Origin: CAYFHQ01 sp964342805
GTDB taxonomy: Bacteria; Bacillota; Clostridia; Peptostreptococcales; Acidaminobacteraceae
Direction of reading: 5' to 3'
NCBI GenBank assembly: GCA_964342805.1
Contig: CAYFHQ010000002.1
Location: 1 to 64,000 of the forward strand
DNA length: 64,000 nt
How positions within the stretch are numbered: position 1 is the stretch's first letter; each line of letters starts with the position of its first letter. The position numbers and the translations under genes were made by a program. This document shows positions 43,051 to 50,805 of this stretch, in pieces. Below the pieces are notes generated by a model. The model had not been told where the DNA came from and searched no databases. It was given only the letters and a program-made list of their open reading frames with translations.

Positions 43051-43804
43051 AGCGGGGTTGGTAATCTTTCTGTATTTCTTTGCTTTTTTTGTTGTGGCCA
43101 CATGGATTAAGAACAACTCCATCGTGGACATTGGGTGGGGAATTGGCTTCGTACTTGTGGCTTGGTTCACCCTCTATAGGTCTCCTATGCCGGGTGTAGC
43201 CAACTACCTTGTGTCTGGCCTGGTTACTGTGTGGGGTCTACGGCTCTTTTACCATATTTCCCGTAGAAACCTAGGTAAGGGAGAAGACTTTCGCTATGCC
43301 AACTGGCGCAGGGAATGGGGCAAGTGGGTGGTGCCTAGAGCCTTCCTCCAAGTCTTTATGCTCCAGGGGATCATGCTGTTTGCCATTGCGACCCCCTTTA
43401 TCATGATGAATGCGGTGGGCGCCCAGACCATGACCTGGACCAGCTGGGTGGGGGTTCTGGTCTGGTTAACAGGCTTCTACTTTGAGTCAGTCGGTGACCG
43501 CCAGTTGGCCCTGTTCAAGAGTGATCCAGCCAACAAGGGCAAGATCATTACCACTGGCCTTTGGGCCTATACCCGTCACCCCAATTATTTTGGGGAAGCC
43601 ACCATGTGGTGGGGGATCTTTCTCATTGCCCTAGGTGCTGGTCAGCCCATTTGGACGGTTCTGAGTCCGGTGATTATTACCTACCTTTTGGTTTTTGTGT
43701 CCGGTGTCCCCCTGCTTGAGAAAAAGTATAAGGACAGGCCAGACTTTCAAGCTTACGCTAAAAAAACCAGTGTTTTTATACCCTGGTTCCCTAAAAAAGA
43801 GTAA
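43034..43804 (+). CDS. DUF1295 / steroid 5-alpha-reductase-like membrane protein
   Basis: 256 residues with about six membrane segments. NSIVDIGWGIGFVLV, GLWAYTRHPNYFGEATMWWGIF and the C-terminal EKKYKDRPDFQAYAKKTSVFIPWFP are DUF1295 signatures; the RHPNYFGE region is typical of the wider ICMT/5-alpha-reductase superfamily. Function unknown. The start at 43034 (within the preceding gene's last bases, overlap 17) suits AAAGGTGG; 43028 is too close. Confidence 0.85.
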   Translation: MNPLSEAGLVIFLYFFAFFVVATWIKNNSIVDIGWGIGFVLVAWFTLYRSPMPGVANYLVSGLVTVWGLRLFYHISRRNLGKGEDFRYANWRREWGKWVVPRAFLQVFMLQGIMLFAIATPFIMMNAVGAQTMTWTSWVGVLVWLTGFYFESVGDRQLALFKSDPANKGKIITTGLWAYTRHPNYFGEATMWWGIFLIALGAGQPIWTVLSPVIITYLLVFVSGVPLLEKKYKDRPDFQAYAKKTSVFIPWFPKKE

Positions 43805-43879
43805 AAGAGTGGAGAGATCAGTCTCCATGGCTTGAACCCATAGAATGGATCACCTATCATGGAAGTGGAGGTGGTCCAT

Positions 43880-44161
43880 TTGCGTACCCATGACAATCCA
43901 CATATTCGCGTGATCGACTGGGCCAGACTTGGCCTTGCCTGCCTTGCAGTAATCTGGATGGCCTTCGGCGTCCTTCAAAGGGTACAGAACTTAGACGTCC
44001 CTCTCTTGAATGTCGTCATGTCCAACCTGTTTGCCCTTTGGGTCCTGTTGACAGGTCTAAGGCACCTGATCCTAGACAAACAGAAATTACTGGGCATGTT
44101 TTACGTGTTTTTCGCTTTATTTATGCTTATATCTGTTAACTTTGTTGCTACACAGTTTTAA
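43880..44161 (+). CDS. Small membrane protein of unknown function
   Basis: About 93 residues with three hydrophobic segments (LGLACLAVIWMAFGVL, VVMSNLFALWVLLTGL and LLGMFYVFFALFMLISVNFV). No recognised family. TTG at 43880 is chosen because GGAGG (43867-43871) lies eight bases before it; an in-frame ATG at 43859 has no good site. It overlaps no neighbour and precedes the next gene by 12 bases. Confidence 0.55.
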   Translation: MRTHDNPHIRVIDWARLGLACLAVIWMAFGVLQRVQNLDVPLLNVVMSNLFALWVLLTGLRHLILDKQKLLGMFYVFFALFMLISVNFVATQF

Positions 44162-44173
44162 TGAGGTGACTAT

Positions 44174-45052
44174 ATGTCTCAAACAATTGGGGCCAATGCC
44201 ATCTACATCCCTTGGGAGGAAATGCAGGCACTTGGCGTAAACCACATGGAGGCTTGTTTAGGGCGAAGGGGTTCCTATGAGGACCGACTTGACCGCATGC
44301 TCCAGGCCCTAGACGCTGCAAAAGATGCGCCCGCACCCTACAGTATCCACTTACCCTTATACCTTCCGTCCGACATGGCCTATGACTATTTGGACGCATT
44401 TTTCCTAGACGAGAACCCAATCAAGCGTCAGTTCTCAATAGATTTAGTCGAGACCAATCTGAAAAAACTCAAGGAAGCAGGCTACCAGCCCCAGTATGTG
44501 GTCCAGCATTTCGCAGGGATTAATCTGGACCAACACGTGGCCTATGCCGGGTTTGATGGTGTTCTCAAGTCTTCACTGGAGGCACTCAATGAACTGGGGC
44601 AGGCCTATGGGACGCCGATTCTCCTAGAGTATATTGCGTCCAATGTCCTCTTCCATGATCCAGACCAATGGGTGGAGGCCCTGGCAGACTACAGCCACCT
44701 GGGTCTGCTGACAGACACGGGTCATTTGTACTTTGCCTCTGAGTTGTATGGGTTTGACTTCGCCACGGCCCTGGAAAGCCTGGCGCCAGCCAGTGAAGCC
44801 TTTCACGTGTGGACTGTTAAGGGACCAGGTGCCTATCAGAATAATCAGTCTTATGTAGACTTTCACCACCTGGCACCCAGACTCAACCAAGTAGAGGAAG
44901 AGGGGTGGGCCTTCGACACCCAAGGAGTCCTGGCATATCTCGCATCGTTTCAAAAACCAATCATTATTGAAGCTTCCATGGTCTATGGAGGCCGGGACAA
45001 TTACACGGAGTCCCTGAAAGAATGCGCTGCAATGTTACGAAAGATCGTCTAA
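44174..45052 (+). CDS. TIM-barrel AP endonuclease/xylose isomerase-like protein
   Basis: 292 residues with the sugar phosphate isomerase/epimerase (AP endonuclease 2) fold: YSIHLPLYLPSDM, VVQHFAGIN, ILLEYIAS, LGLLTDTGHLY and IIIEASM at the strand ends where metal ligands sit. Substrate unknown; the family includes isomerases and endonuclease IV. It lacks the full zinc set of Nfo, so DNA repair is not assigned. Confidence 0.7.
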   Translation: MSQTIGANAIYIPWEEMQALGVNHMEACLGRRGSYEDRLDRMLQALDAAKDAPAPYSIHLPLYLPSDMAYDYLDAFFLDENPIKRQFSIDLVETNLKKLKEAGYQPQYVVQHFAGINLDQHVAYAGFDGVLKSSLEALNELGQAYGTPILLEYIASNVLFHDPDQWVEALADYSHLGLLTDTGHLYFASELYGFDFATALESLAPASEAFHVWTVKGPGAYQNNQSYVDFHHLAPRLNQVEEEGWAFDTQGVLAYLASFQKPIIIEASMVYGGRDNYTESLKECAAMLRKIV

Positions 45053-45165
45053 TGTTAACCGCGTGTTACAAGAATGACAAAGTGGTGACATTCTGGCCGG
45101 AAAATGCCTGATTTCTATTGTATATGGGGTATGCTGTATGCAAGGAAATAAAGGAGGTGCCGGTC

Positions 45166-45273
45166 ATGGAAGTACTCGGTATTATCGGTTTGATCGCTTT
45201 GTACAGTATTTTGGATCGACCGGTCGAACGGAGAAAAAAGATAGCAAACATAAGAGAAAGCGTCGAAGACTAG
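45166..45273 (+). CDS. Small membrane protein candidate, 35 residues
   Basis: ATG at 45166 follows AAGGAGGTG. The product has a hydrophobic N-terminal helix (MEVLGIIGLIALYSIL) and a charged tail (DRPVERRKKIANIRESVED). The terminator begins within its last codons. It is shorter than most gene finders accept; no homologue is recalled. Function unknown. Confidence 0.55.
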   Translation: MEVLGIIGLIALYSILDRPVERRKKIANIRESVED

Positions 45274-45304
45274 GTCGTGGGATGGCCTGGCATTCGACGC
45301 TTTT
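45257..45304 (+). terminator. Terminator after the small ORF
   Basis: AAGCGTCGAA and TTCGACGCTT form the stem, followed by a T-rich tail (TTGATGTTTTTT). Confidence 0.7.
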
Positions 45305-45319
45305 GATGTTTTTTGGGAT

Positions 45320-45550
45320 TTATGTGAGGAGTTTTTCAAGTTTTCTTCGGTTAAAACCAACCACGATCTCGTCATCGATAAAGAATGTGGGGACACCTAG
45401 AATGCGCTTGGAGATGAGTTCGTAGCGGGCGTCTAGATCGTCTTTTACGTTTTTTTCTTCAAAGGGGTAACCAGCGTCCTTTAAATAGGTTCTAGCCGTT
45501 GCACAGTGGGGACAGGACGTAGTCGTGTACAGGGTGATTTGGTGTTCCAT
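45320..45550 (-). CDS. Glutaredoxin-like protein
   Basis: 76 residues. CPHC (Cys13 and Cys16) after ITLYTTTS, a cis-proline segment GVPTFFIDDEIVVGF, typical of NrdH/glutaredoxin-like proteins. Probably a thiol-disulfide exchange protein. GGAGGT before the ATG. Convergent with the small membrane ORF. Confidence 0.9.
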   Translation of the reverse strand: MEHQITLYTTTSCPHCATARTYLKDAGYPFEEKNVKDDLDARYELISKRILGVPTFFIDDEIVVGFNRRKLEKLLT

Positions 45551-45652
45551 GTCGACCTCCTTCCAGCTGGGATGGGAAAACCTTTTCTTGTTTAGGGTTC
45601 GTACCCTTGGTGATTTTCCTCTAAACAGATACTTGGTAAAAGCGGTGGAAAC

Positions 45653-45681
45653 TTGTCATCCTCCCCCCAGTGGGGTACAAT
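45653..45681 (+). promoter_or_regulatory. Promoter of the YkgJ-like gene
   Basis: TTGTCA (45653-45658), 17 bases, TACAAT (45676-45681). Confidence 0.7.
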
Positions 45682-45722
45682 GGGTATTGTGATTATGTAA
45701 ACCAAGAGGCGGGGTGAGGGTT

Positions 45723-46475
45723 ATGAAACGTAGCATGAAAGACATGGACAGAGCCATTCGTATTGCTGAAAAACAGGGGCTGGACAAGCGACTGAGCCGC
45801 ATGTATGGCAACCTACCAGAAGGGACCTGTGGTGGGTGTACCACCTGTTGTAGTGAGTCGGTTCCAGCATTTTTTATTGAGTTTGTGAACATTTGGCGCT
45901 ACATGAAGGCCCATCCAGAAGTCTTTCAGGACCGTATGCCCAGAGTCCTCTCCTTTTACCATACGGAATTGGCAGAGCGAAGGAAGTGTCCCTTCCTGGG
46001 ACACGACAACCGGTGCACCATTTATGAGGTGCGGCCCTTGACTTGTCGTTTGTTTGGCTTTTCCCGACAAGAAGACCATGAGGCCAACCTCAAGCAAATT
46101 CTCCAGGCCAATCGCCAGGCCAAGAAGGACGTGTGGAACGCCTACCGGATTGACGTACCCGATGAAGTGGTCTCCTTTCATATTCCCTTCTGTGAGAGTT
46201 TTGAGCCTGAATGGCAACTGACCGAAGACGACAAGATGGACTTTGCCGACACCCTTTTTGGCCTAGATTCCATGTTCCTCATGTCAGGCCTGCTGGATGA
46301 AGAGGATATTAATCAGACCCTGATCCCCTGGTTTGTTCATTTATTAGATGATCCTGAGGACGCATTGGATATGCGAATCAAAATATCTGGAGAACTTATT
46401 GACAAAGGGGAATCAATTACCTTGAAAAACGCTGAAATGGCTTGGAGAAAACGATTTTCCAATAAAATGATTTGA
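45723..46475 (+). CDS. YkgJ-family cysteine-cluster protein
   Basis: 250 residues. The N-terminal cysteine cluster GTCGGCTTCC and CPFLGHDNRCTIYEVRPLTCRLFGFS match the YkgJ (CxxCxxCC) family, predicted to bind zinc or an iron-sulfur cluster. The C-terminal half is helical with no recognised motif. The ATG at 45723 is used; a GTG at 45714 is in frame but overlaps the GGTGAGG site. Confidence 0.85.
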   Translation: MKRSMKDMDRAIRIAEKQGLDKRLSRMYGNLPEGTCGGCTTCCSESVPAFFIEFVNIWRYMKAHPEVFQDRMPRVLSFYHTELAERRKCPFLGHDNRCTIYEVRPLTCRLFGFSRQEDHEANLKQILQANRQAKKDVWNAYRIDVPDEVVSFHIPFCESFEPEWQLTEDDKMDFADTLFGLDSMFLMSGLLDEEDINQTLIPWFVHLLDDPEDALDMRIKISGELIDKGESITLKNAEMAWRKRFSNKMI

Positions 46476-46479
46476 ATCG

Positions 46480-46509
46480 TTGACAAGTGACTTTTCAGTA
46501 GTGTATAAT
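46480..46509 (+). promoter_or_regulatory. Promoter of veg
   Basis: TTGACA (46480-46485), 18 bases, TATAAT (46504-46509): consensus boxes, suggesting strong expression. Confidence 0.85.
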
Positions 46510-46570
46510 ATTTGACTTTTGTGCCGATTCTTGATACACTGTTAGCAGTGAGCGTAAGGATGGTGATGGA

Positions 46571-46837
46571 ATGGCTACTAAGGAAACACTCTCTCAGATT
46601 CGCTCGAATCTAGAGGATTGTGTGGGTCAGCAGGTATTACTGCGTACCAACAAAGGAAAGCGAAATGCCAAGGAAAAGCTTGCGGTTGTAGAAGCGGTTT
46701 ATCCGAGTATCTTCATTTTATCGGTAAACGAAGGCTTAGACGTACAGCGTCGCGTTTCGTTTAGTTACTCAGATGTATTGACGGAGACTGTGGAAATCAC
46801 AATCTGCGAAACCGAAGAACGAATTCAAGCATCCTAA
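46571..46837 (+). CDS. veg: Veg family protein
   Basis: 88 residues resembling Bacillus Veg: IRSNLEDCVGQQVLLRTNKGKRN and VSFSYSDVLTETVEI. Veg is a small, highly expressed protein linked to biofilm matrix control; its biochemical role is unclear. In Bacillus veg lies near ispE; here ispE is about 6 kb away. Strong promoter and terminator; single gene. Confidence 0.9.
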   Translation: MATKETLSQIRSNLEDCVGQQVLLRTNKGKRNAKEKLAVVEAVYPSIFILSVNEGLDVQRRVSFSYSDVLTETVEITICETEERIQAS

Positions 46838-46847
46838 CGCAAAGTTC

Positions 46848-46901
46848 GGGCTGTTTAGACGGGAACAAAGAGTATTTGTCCTTGTCTAAGCAGCCCTTTT
46901 T
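46848..46901 (+). terminator. Terminator of veg
   Basis: GGGCTG and CAGCCC, extended by TTAGAC and GTCTAA, form the stem, followed by TTTTT. Confidence 0.88.
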
Positions 46902-47160
46902 GCGGTTTTTGGCCTCTCAATGCCCAGGTAAAAGGCTTGAAATGGGCCTGAAAGTGTGGCGTATTTCTAAAAAATCAGAAAAAAATTTTTATTAGGACAC
47001 TTGGATACTTATTCGGTGTAGAAAATTTTCCCACTCCCCACAGGCTGAAATGTCAGGCTTTACACCGAAAAATACAATTAATGGGATAGTATTCATCGGA
47101 TGGATATTCACCGAACAGGAAAACGTTCACAAAAATACACGATTACTAAAAAGTGAGAAG
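46902..47160. other. Region upstream of the arcA promoter with four copies of a 9-base motif
   Basis: Copies of TTCACCGAA or its complement: TTCGGTGTA (47012-47020), TACACCGAA (47061-47069), TTCATCGGA (47092-47100) and TTCACCGAA (47107-47115). An A/T-rich tract (around 46971-46993) also lies here. It may be a binding site array for an activator of arcA. Confidence 0.5.
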
Positions 47161-47189
47161 TTGCAATTGTTTGAACCACCCCATATACT
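47161..47189 (+). promoter_or_regulatory. Promoter of arcA
   Basis: TTGCAA (47161-47166), 17 bases, TATACT (47184-47189). Confidence 0.75.
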
Positions 47190-47204
47190 AGAGTTCGAGA
47201 AGCG

Positions 47205-47242
47205 AGAACGATGAATAAATTGACAGTAATTTACATCGTTCT
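47205..47242 (+). promoter_or_regulatory. Hairpin in the arcA leader
   Basis: AGAACGATG (47205-47213) and CATCGTTCT (47234-47242) pair perfectly around 20 bases. It lies between the predicted transcript start (about 47196) and the ribosome-binding site, and may stabilise the mRNA or bind a regulator. Confidence 0.6.
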
Positions 47243-47261
47243 AGAATAGAGAGGAGCAATG

Positions 47262-48494
47262 ATGGATCAGTCAAAGCAGTTGCAGGTATATTCGGAAATT
47301 GGCAGACTCAAAAAAGTTTTGCTACACAGACCAGGGGAAGAAATTGAGAATCTTACACCTGATTTAATGGACCGTCTTTTGTTCGATGATATCCCATACT
47401 TGAAAATAGCCCGGGAAGAACACGACGCATTTGCAGAGATCTTCCGTCAAAACGGCGTGGAAGTTGTTTACCTTGAAGACCTGATTGCAGAGACCCTGGA
47501 AGACAAGGAAATCAAGCAGCAATTCATTAAACAGTTTATTGAAGAAGCAGACGTTCATGGGAATGTTCGAAAAGAAGTAATCAGTGACTTCTTCAATGGA
47601 TTTGCTACCAACCGTGAAATGATCGATAAAATGATGGCTGGTATTCGAAAAGAAGAAATCGGTGAGTTCAAGTCTTACTCCTTGGCTGACATGATTGACT
47701 CGGATTATCCATTTGTTATTGATCCACTACCTAACCTATACTTCACACGTGATCCCTTCGCGACGATTGGTACAGGCATTTCCCTAAATAAAATGCGTAC
47801 GGTTACCCGTTGCCGTGAGACGATCTTTGCCTCCTACATTTTTGACTACCATCCCCTATATAAGGGAGAGGGTGTTCAGAAGTGGTTTGACCGCACTGAG
47901 CAGTTTGACATTGAGGGCGGTGACATTCTTGTCCTGAGTCCAAAAGTATTGGCTGTGGGCGTGTCCCAGCGTACGGATGCAGAGGCCATTGAAAAATTGG
48001 CCCGTAACATCTTCAGCGATGGTCAGACATTTGACACTGTTCTAGCCTTTGATATTCCAAAGACCCGTGCCTTTATGCACCTGGACACAGTCTTTACCAT
48101 GGTTGACTATGACAAGTTCACCATTCACCCTGAAATTGAAGGTCCTTTGGCGGTTTATGCCATTAGCAAAAAGGGTGATGATGTAACCATTGAAAAGGAA
48201 ACCTTGACCCTTGAAGAGGTATTAAAGAAGCACCTTGAGCTGGACGACGTAACCCTGATCCGTTGTGGTGGCAAGCGTGGTATTGACGCAGGCCGTGAGC
48301 AATGGAATGACGGATCCAATACACTGGCGATCGCCCCAGGCGAAGTTATTGTATACTCCCGTAACCACGTAACCAATCGACTACTGGAAGAAGCAGGTGT
48401 AAAACTACACGTAATGCCGTCTTCAGAACTGTCTCGAGGCCGTGGTGGCCCACGTTGTATGTCCATGCCCCTATTCAGAGAACCACTAAAATAG
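47262..48494 (+). CDS. arcA: Arginine deiminase
   Basis: 410 residues. Converts arginine to citrulline and ammonia, the first step of the ADI pathway. Motifs: LLHRPGEEIENLTP, NLYFTRDPFATIGTGI, the FDIEGGDILVL segment, and the catalytic Cys399 in GGPRCMSMPLFRE. The GAGGAG site suits ATG 47262 better than the ATG directly before it. Transcribed from its own promoter. Confidence 0.96.
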   Translation: MDQSKQLQVYSEIGRLKKVLLHRPGEEIENLTPDLMDRLLFDDIPYLKIAREEHDAFAEIFRQNGVEVVYLEDLIAETLEDKEIKQQFIKQFIEEADVHGNVRKEVISDFFNGFATNREMIDKMMAGIRKEEIGEFKSYSLADMIDSDYPFVIDPLPNLYFTRDPFATIGTGISLNKMRTVTRCRETIFASYIFDYHPLYKGEGVQKWFDRTEQFDIEGGDILVLSPKVLAVGVSQRTDAEAIEKLARNIFSDGQTFDTVLAFDIPKTRAFMHLDTVFTMVDYDKFTIHPEIEGPLAVYAISKKGDDVTIEKETLTLEEVLKKHLELDDVTLIRCGGKRGIDAGREQWNDGSNTLAIAPGEVIVYSRNHVTNRLLEEAGVKLHVMPSSELSRGRGGPRCMSMPLFREPLK

Positions 48495-48496
48495 GT

Positions 48497-48523
48497 CTAA
48501 AGACATAAAAAATAGGTCTTTTA
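48497..48523 (+). terminator. Possible weak terminator after arcA
   Basis: AAAGAC and GTCTTT pair around a 12-base loop, followed by TTTTA only. Read-through to arcB is likely. Confidence 0.35.
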
Positions 48524-48550
48524 CCGTGTTGAATCATACCCGTTAACCAT

Positions 48551-48567
48551 TTACACTGAGCGTGTAA
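48551..48567. promoter_or_regulatory. Dyad TTACAC-N5-GTGTAA upstream of arcB
   Basis: A perfect 6-5-6 inverted repeat 45 bases before the arcB start codon. Possible operator for an arc regulator; no known consensus fits. Confidence 0.5.
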
Positions 48568-48611
48568 TCACAATAATAAACCAAACAAAACATACAAGGA
48601 GGGCAACTGTT

Positions 48612-49604
48612 ATGCCAGTTAATTTGAAAGGTCGTCACCTACTGACGCTAAAGGATTTTTCTCCTGAGGAAATTCGTTACCTGTTGAACCTATCCGCTGA
48701 TTTGAAAGCAAAGAAGCGTGCAGGTATCCGTGGCAACATTCTTGAAGGCAAGAACATTGTTCTACTATTCGAAAAGACGTCTACTCGTACTCGTTGTGCA
48801 TTTGAAGTTGCAGCATTTGACGAAGGCGCTCAAGTTACATTCCTAACAAACTCCCAAATGGGTAAAAAAGAGTCCATCGCTGACACGGCTCGCGTACTAG
48901 GTCGTTACTACGATGGTATCGAGTTCCGTGGCTTCAAGCAGGAAACTGTTCAGGGTCTAGCTGACCACGCTGGCGTACCTGTATGGAATGGTCTAACAGA
49001 CCTATACCACCCAACGCAGATCCTTGCAGACTTCTTGACAATCCAAGAGCACGTTGCAAAGCCACTGAACAAGGTGAAGTTTGTATACGCTGGTGACGCT
49101 CGAAACAACATGGGTAACTCCCTGATGATCGGCGCTGCTAAGATGGGTATGCACTTCGTTGCCCTAGCTCCAAAAGAACTATGGCCAGCTGAAGACCTAG
49201 TTGCTGAAATGAAGGAAATCGCTAAGCAAACAGGTGCAGTAATCGAGCTTACTGAAAACGTTGACGACGTTAAAGGCGCTGACGTAATCTACACTGACGT
49301 ATGGGTATCCATGGGTGAGGAAGACCAGTTCGAAGCACGTATTGCTCAGCTAAAGGACTACCAGGTAAACATGGAAATGCTAAAGAAGACAGAAAATGAT
49401 GACGTGATCTTCATGCACTGCCTACCAGCATTCCACGACCTAAACACGGCTGTAGGTAAGGAAATCCACGAAAAGTTCGGTCTAGATTCTATGGAAGTTA
49501 CTGACGAAGTATTCGAGTCTCGTCACTCTGTAGTATTCGACGAAGCTGAAAACCGTATGCACACAATCAAGGCTGTTATGTGCGCGACAATGGGTAACCT
49601 ATAA
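48612..49604 (+). CDS. arcB: Ornithine carbamoyltransferase, catabolic
   Basis: 330 residues. Splits citrulline to ornithine and carbamoyl phosphate. Carbamoyl-phosphate motif STRTR in EKTSTRTRCAFEVAAFDEGA, the HPTQ-type segment LYHPTQILADFLTI, and HCLPAFHD near the C terminus. AGGAGGG before the ATG. Its length and neighbours (arcA, arcC) indicate the catabolic form rather than ArgF. Confidence 0.95.
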   Translation: MPVNLKGRHLLTLKDFSPEEIRYLLNLSADLKAKKRAGIRGNILEGKNIVLLFEKTSTRTRCAFEVAAFDEGAQVTFLTNSQMGKKESIADTARVLGRYYDGIEFRGFKQETVQGLADHAGVPVWNGLTDLYHPTQILADFLTIQEHVAKPLNKVKFVYAGDARNNMGNSLMIGAAKMGMHFVALAPKELWPAEDLVAEMKEIAKQTGAVIELTENVDDVKGADVIYTDVWVSMGEEDQFEARIAQLKDYQVNMEMLKKTENDDVIFMHCLPAFHDLNTAVGKEIHEKFGLDSMEVTDEVFESRHSVVFDEAENRMHTIKAVMCATMGNL

Positions 49605-49625
49605 GCAACCCTTGTACAAACAAAC

Positions 49626-49656
49626 GGCTCGGTGGCTCCTGTCACCGAGCCTTTCA
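49626..49656 (+). terminator. Terminator after arcB
   Basis: GGCTCGGTG and CACCGAGCC pair around GCTCCTGT, followed by TTTCATT. Confidence 0.75.
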
Positions 49657-49721
49657 TTGTAACGAAACTAACAGAGTATTCTGTAAAATGTAAATGTATG
49701 ATTTAGTGGAGGACACAACAA

Positions 49722-50663
49722 ATGAAGCAAAAAATCGTAGTTGCTCTTGGTGGTAACGCACTGGGTAAGTCTCCAAAAGAGCAGTTGGAACTAGTAAAAA
49801 ACACAGCAAAGCCAATCGTTGACCTGATTGCAGACGGCCATGAGGTTGTTCTAGCTCACGGTAACGGCCCTCAGGTAGGCATGATCAACCTGGCTATGGA
49901 AACAGCTTCTATTACAGAAGGTGCTGGTACGCCAGAAATGCCATTCCCAGAGTGTGGTGCCATGAGCCAGGGTTACATTGGCTACCACCTACAGAACGCT
50001 ATCCGAGAAGAACTAAAGAACCGTGAAATGAAGACACCTGTTGCGACGGTTGTTACACAGGTAATCGTTGACAAGAACGACCAAGCCTTCACAAACCCAA
50101 CCAAGCCAATCGGTTCTTTCTACTCCAAGGAAGAAGCGGACAAGCTTGTTGAGTCTAAGGGCTACCAGATGGTAGAAGACGCTGGTCGTGGCTGGAGACG
50201 TGTTGTTCCATCTCCAATCCCAGTAGACGTAGCTGAAAAAGAGACTGTTTCTACCCTAGTGAATGCTGGCCACGTGGTTATCACAGTTGGCGGCGGCGGT
50301 ATTCCAGTTGTCGAAGAAGGTAACCGTCTTGTGGGCGTGCCTGCAGTAATCGACAAGGACTTCGCTTCTGCAAAGATCGCTGAAATCCTAGACGCTGACT
50401 ACCTAATTATCCTAACTGCAGTTGAAAAAGTAGCGATCAACTTTGGCAAGGAAAACGAAGAGTGGCTAGCAGAGCTAAACATGGAGAGAGCCAACCAGTT
50501 CATCAACGAAGGTCACTTCGCTCCAGGTTCCATGCTTCCAAAGGTACAGGCAGCTATGTCATTCGCTGGCTCCAAGGCTGGCCGTAAAGCGCTGATCACT
50601 TCTCTAGAAAAAGCAGCAGAAGGTATCCAAGGTAAGACGGGTACTCTGATTGTGGAGAAGTAA
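49722..50663 (+). CDS. arcC: Carbamate kinase
   Basis: 313 residues. Makes ATP from carbamoyl phosphate and ADP, the energy-yielding end of the ADI pathway. Motifs: VVALGGNALGKSPKEQLE, LAHGNGPQVG, and VGGGGIPVVEEG, typical of ArcC. GTGGAGG before the ATG. Strong CTA-leucine codon use as in arcB. Confidence 0.96.
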   Translation: MKQKIVVALGGNALGKSPKEQLELVKNTAKPIVDLIADGHEVVLAHGNGPQVGMINLAMETASITEGAGTPEMPFPECGAMSQGYIGYHLQNAIREELKNREMKTPVATVVTQVIVDKNDQAFTNPTKPIGSFYSKEEADKLVESKGYQMVEDAGRGWRRVVPSPIPVDVAEKETVSTLVNAGHVVITVGGGGIPVVEEGNRLVGVPAVIDKDFASAKIAEILDADYLIILTAVEKVAINFGKENEEWLAELNMERANQFINEGHFAPGSMLPKVQAAMSFAGSKAGRKALITSLEKAAEGIQGKTGTLIVEK

Positions 50664-50739
50664 GAATAGAACGATAGCACTGCAGTAGTACTTGAACCAA
50701 GAAAGACAGTAGGACTAAAACACAAAAAACACACGCCGT

Positions 50740-50769
50740 GAAATCCATCCGTAAGGGTGGATTTCTCAT
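50740..50769 (+). terminator. Terminator after arcC
   Basis: GAAATCCATCC and GGGTGGATTTC pair around GTAA, followed by TCATTTG. Confidence 0.75.
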
Positions 50770-50805
50770 TTGTTTGCATAAGACACATCAATTTATCGCA
50801 CAAGC

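Noticed and set aside
44174..45052. Endonuclease IV (DNA repair)
   Set aside because: The fold is alike but the full zinc-ligand set of Nfo is not visible, so only the general TIM-barrel family is called.
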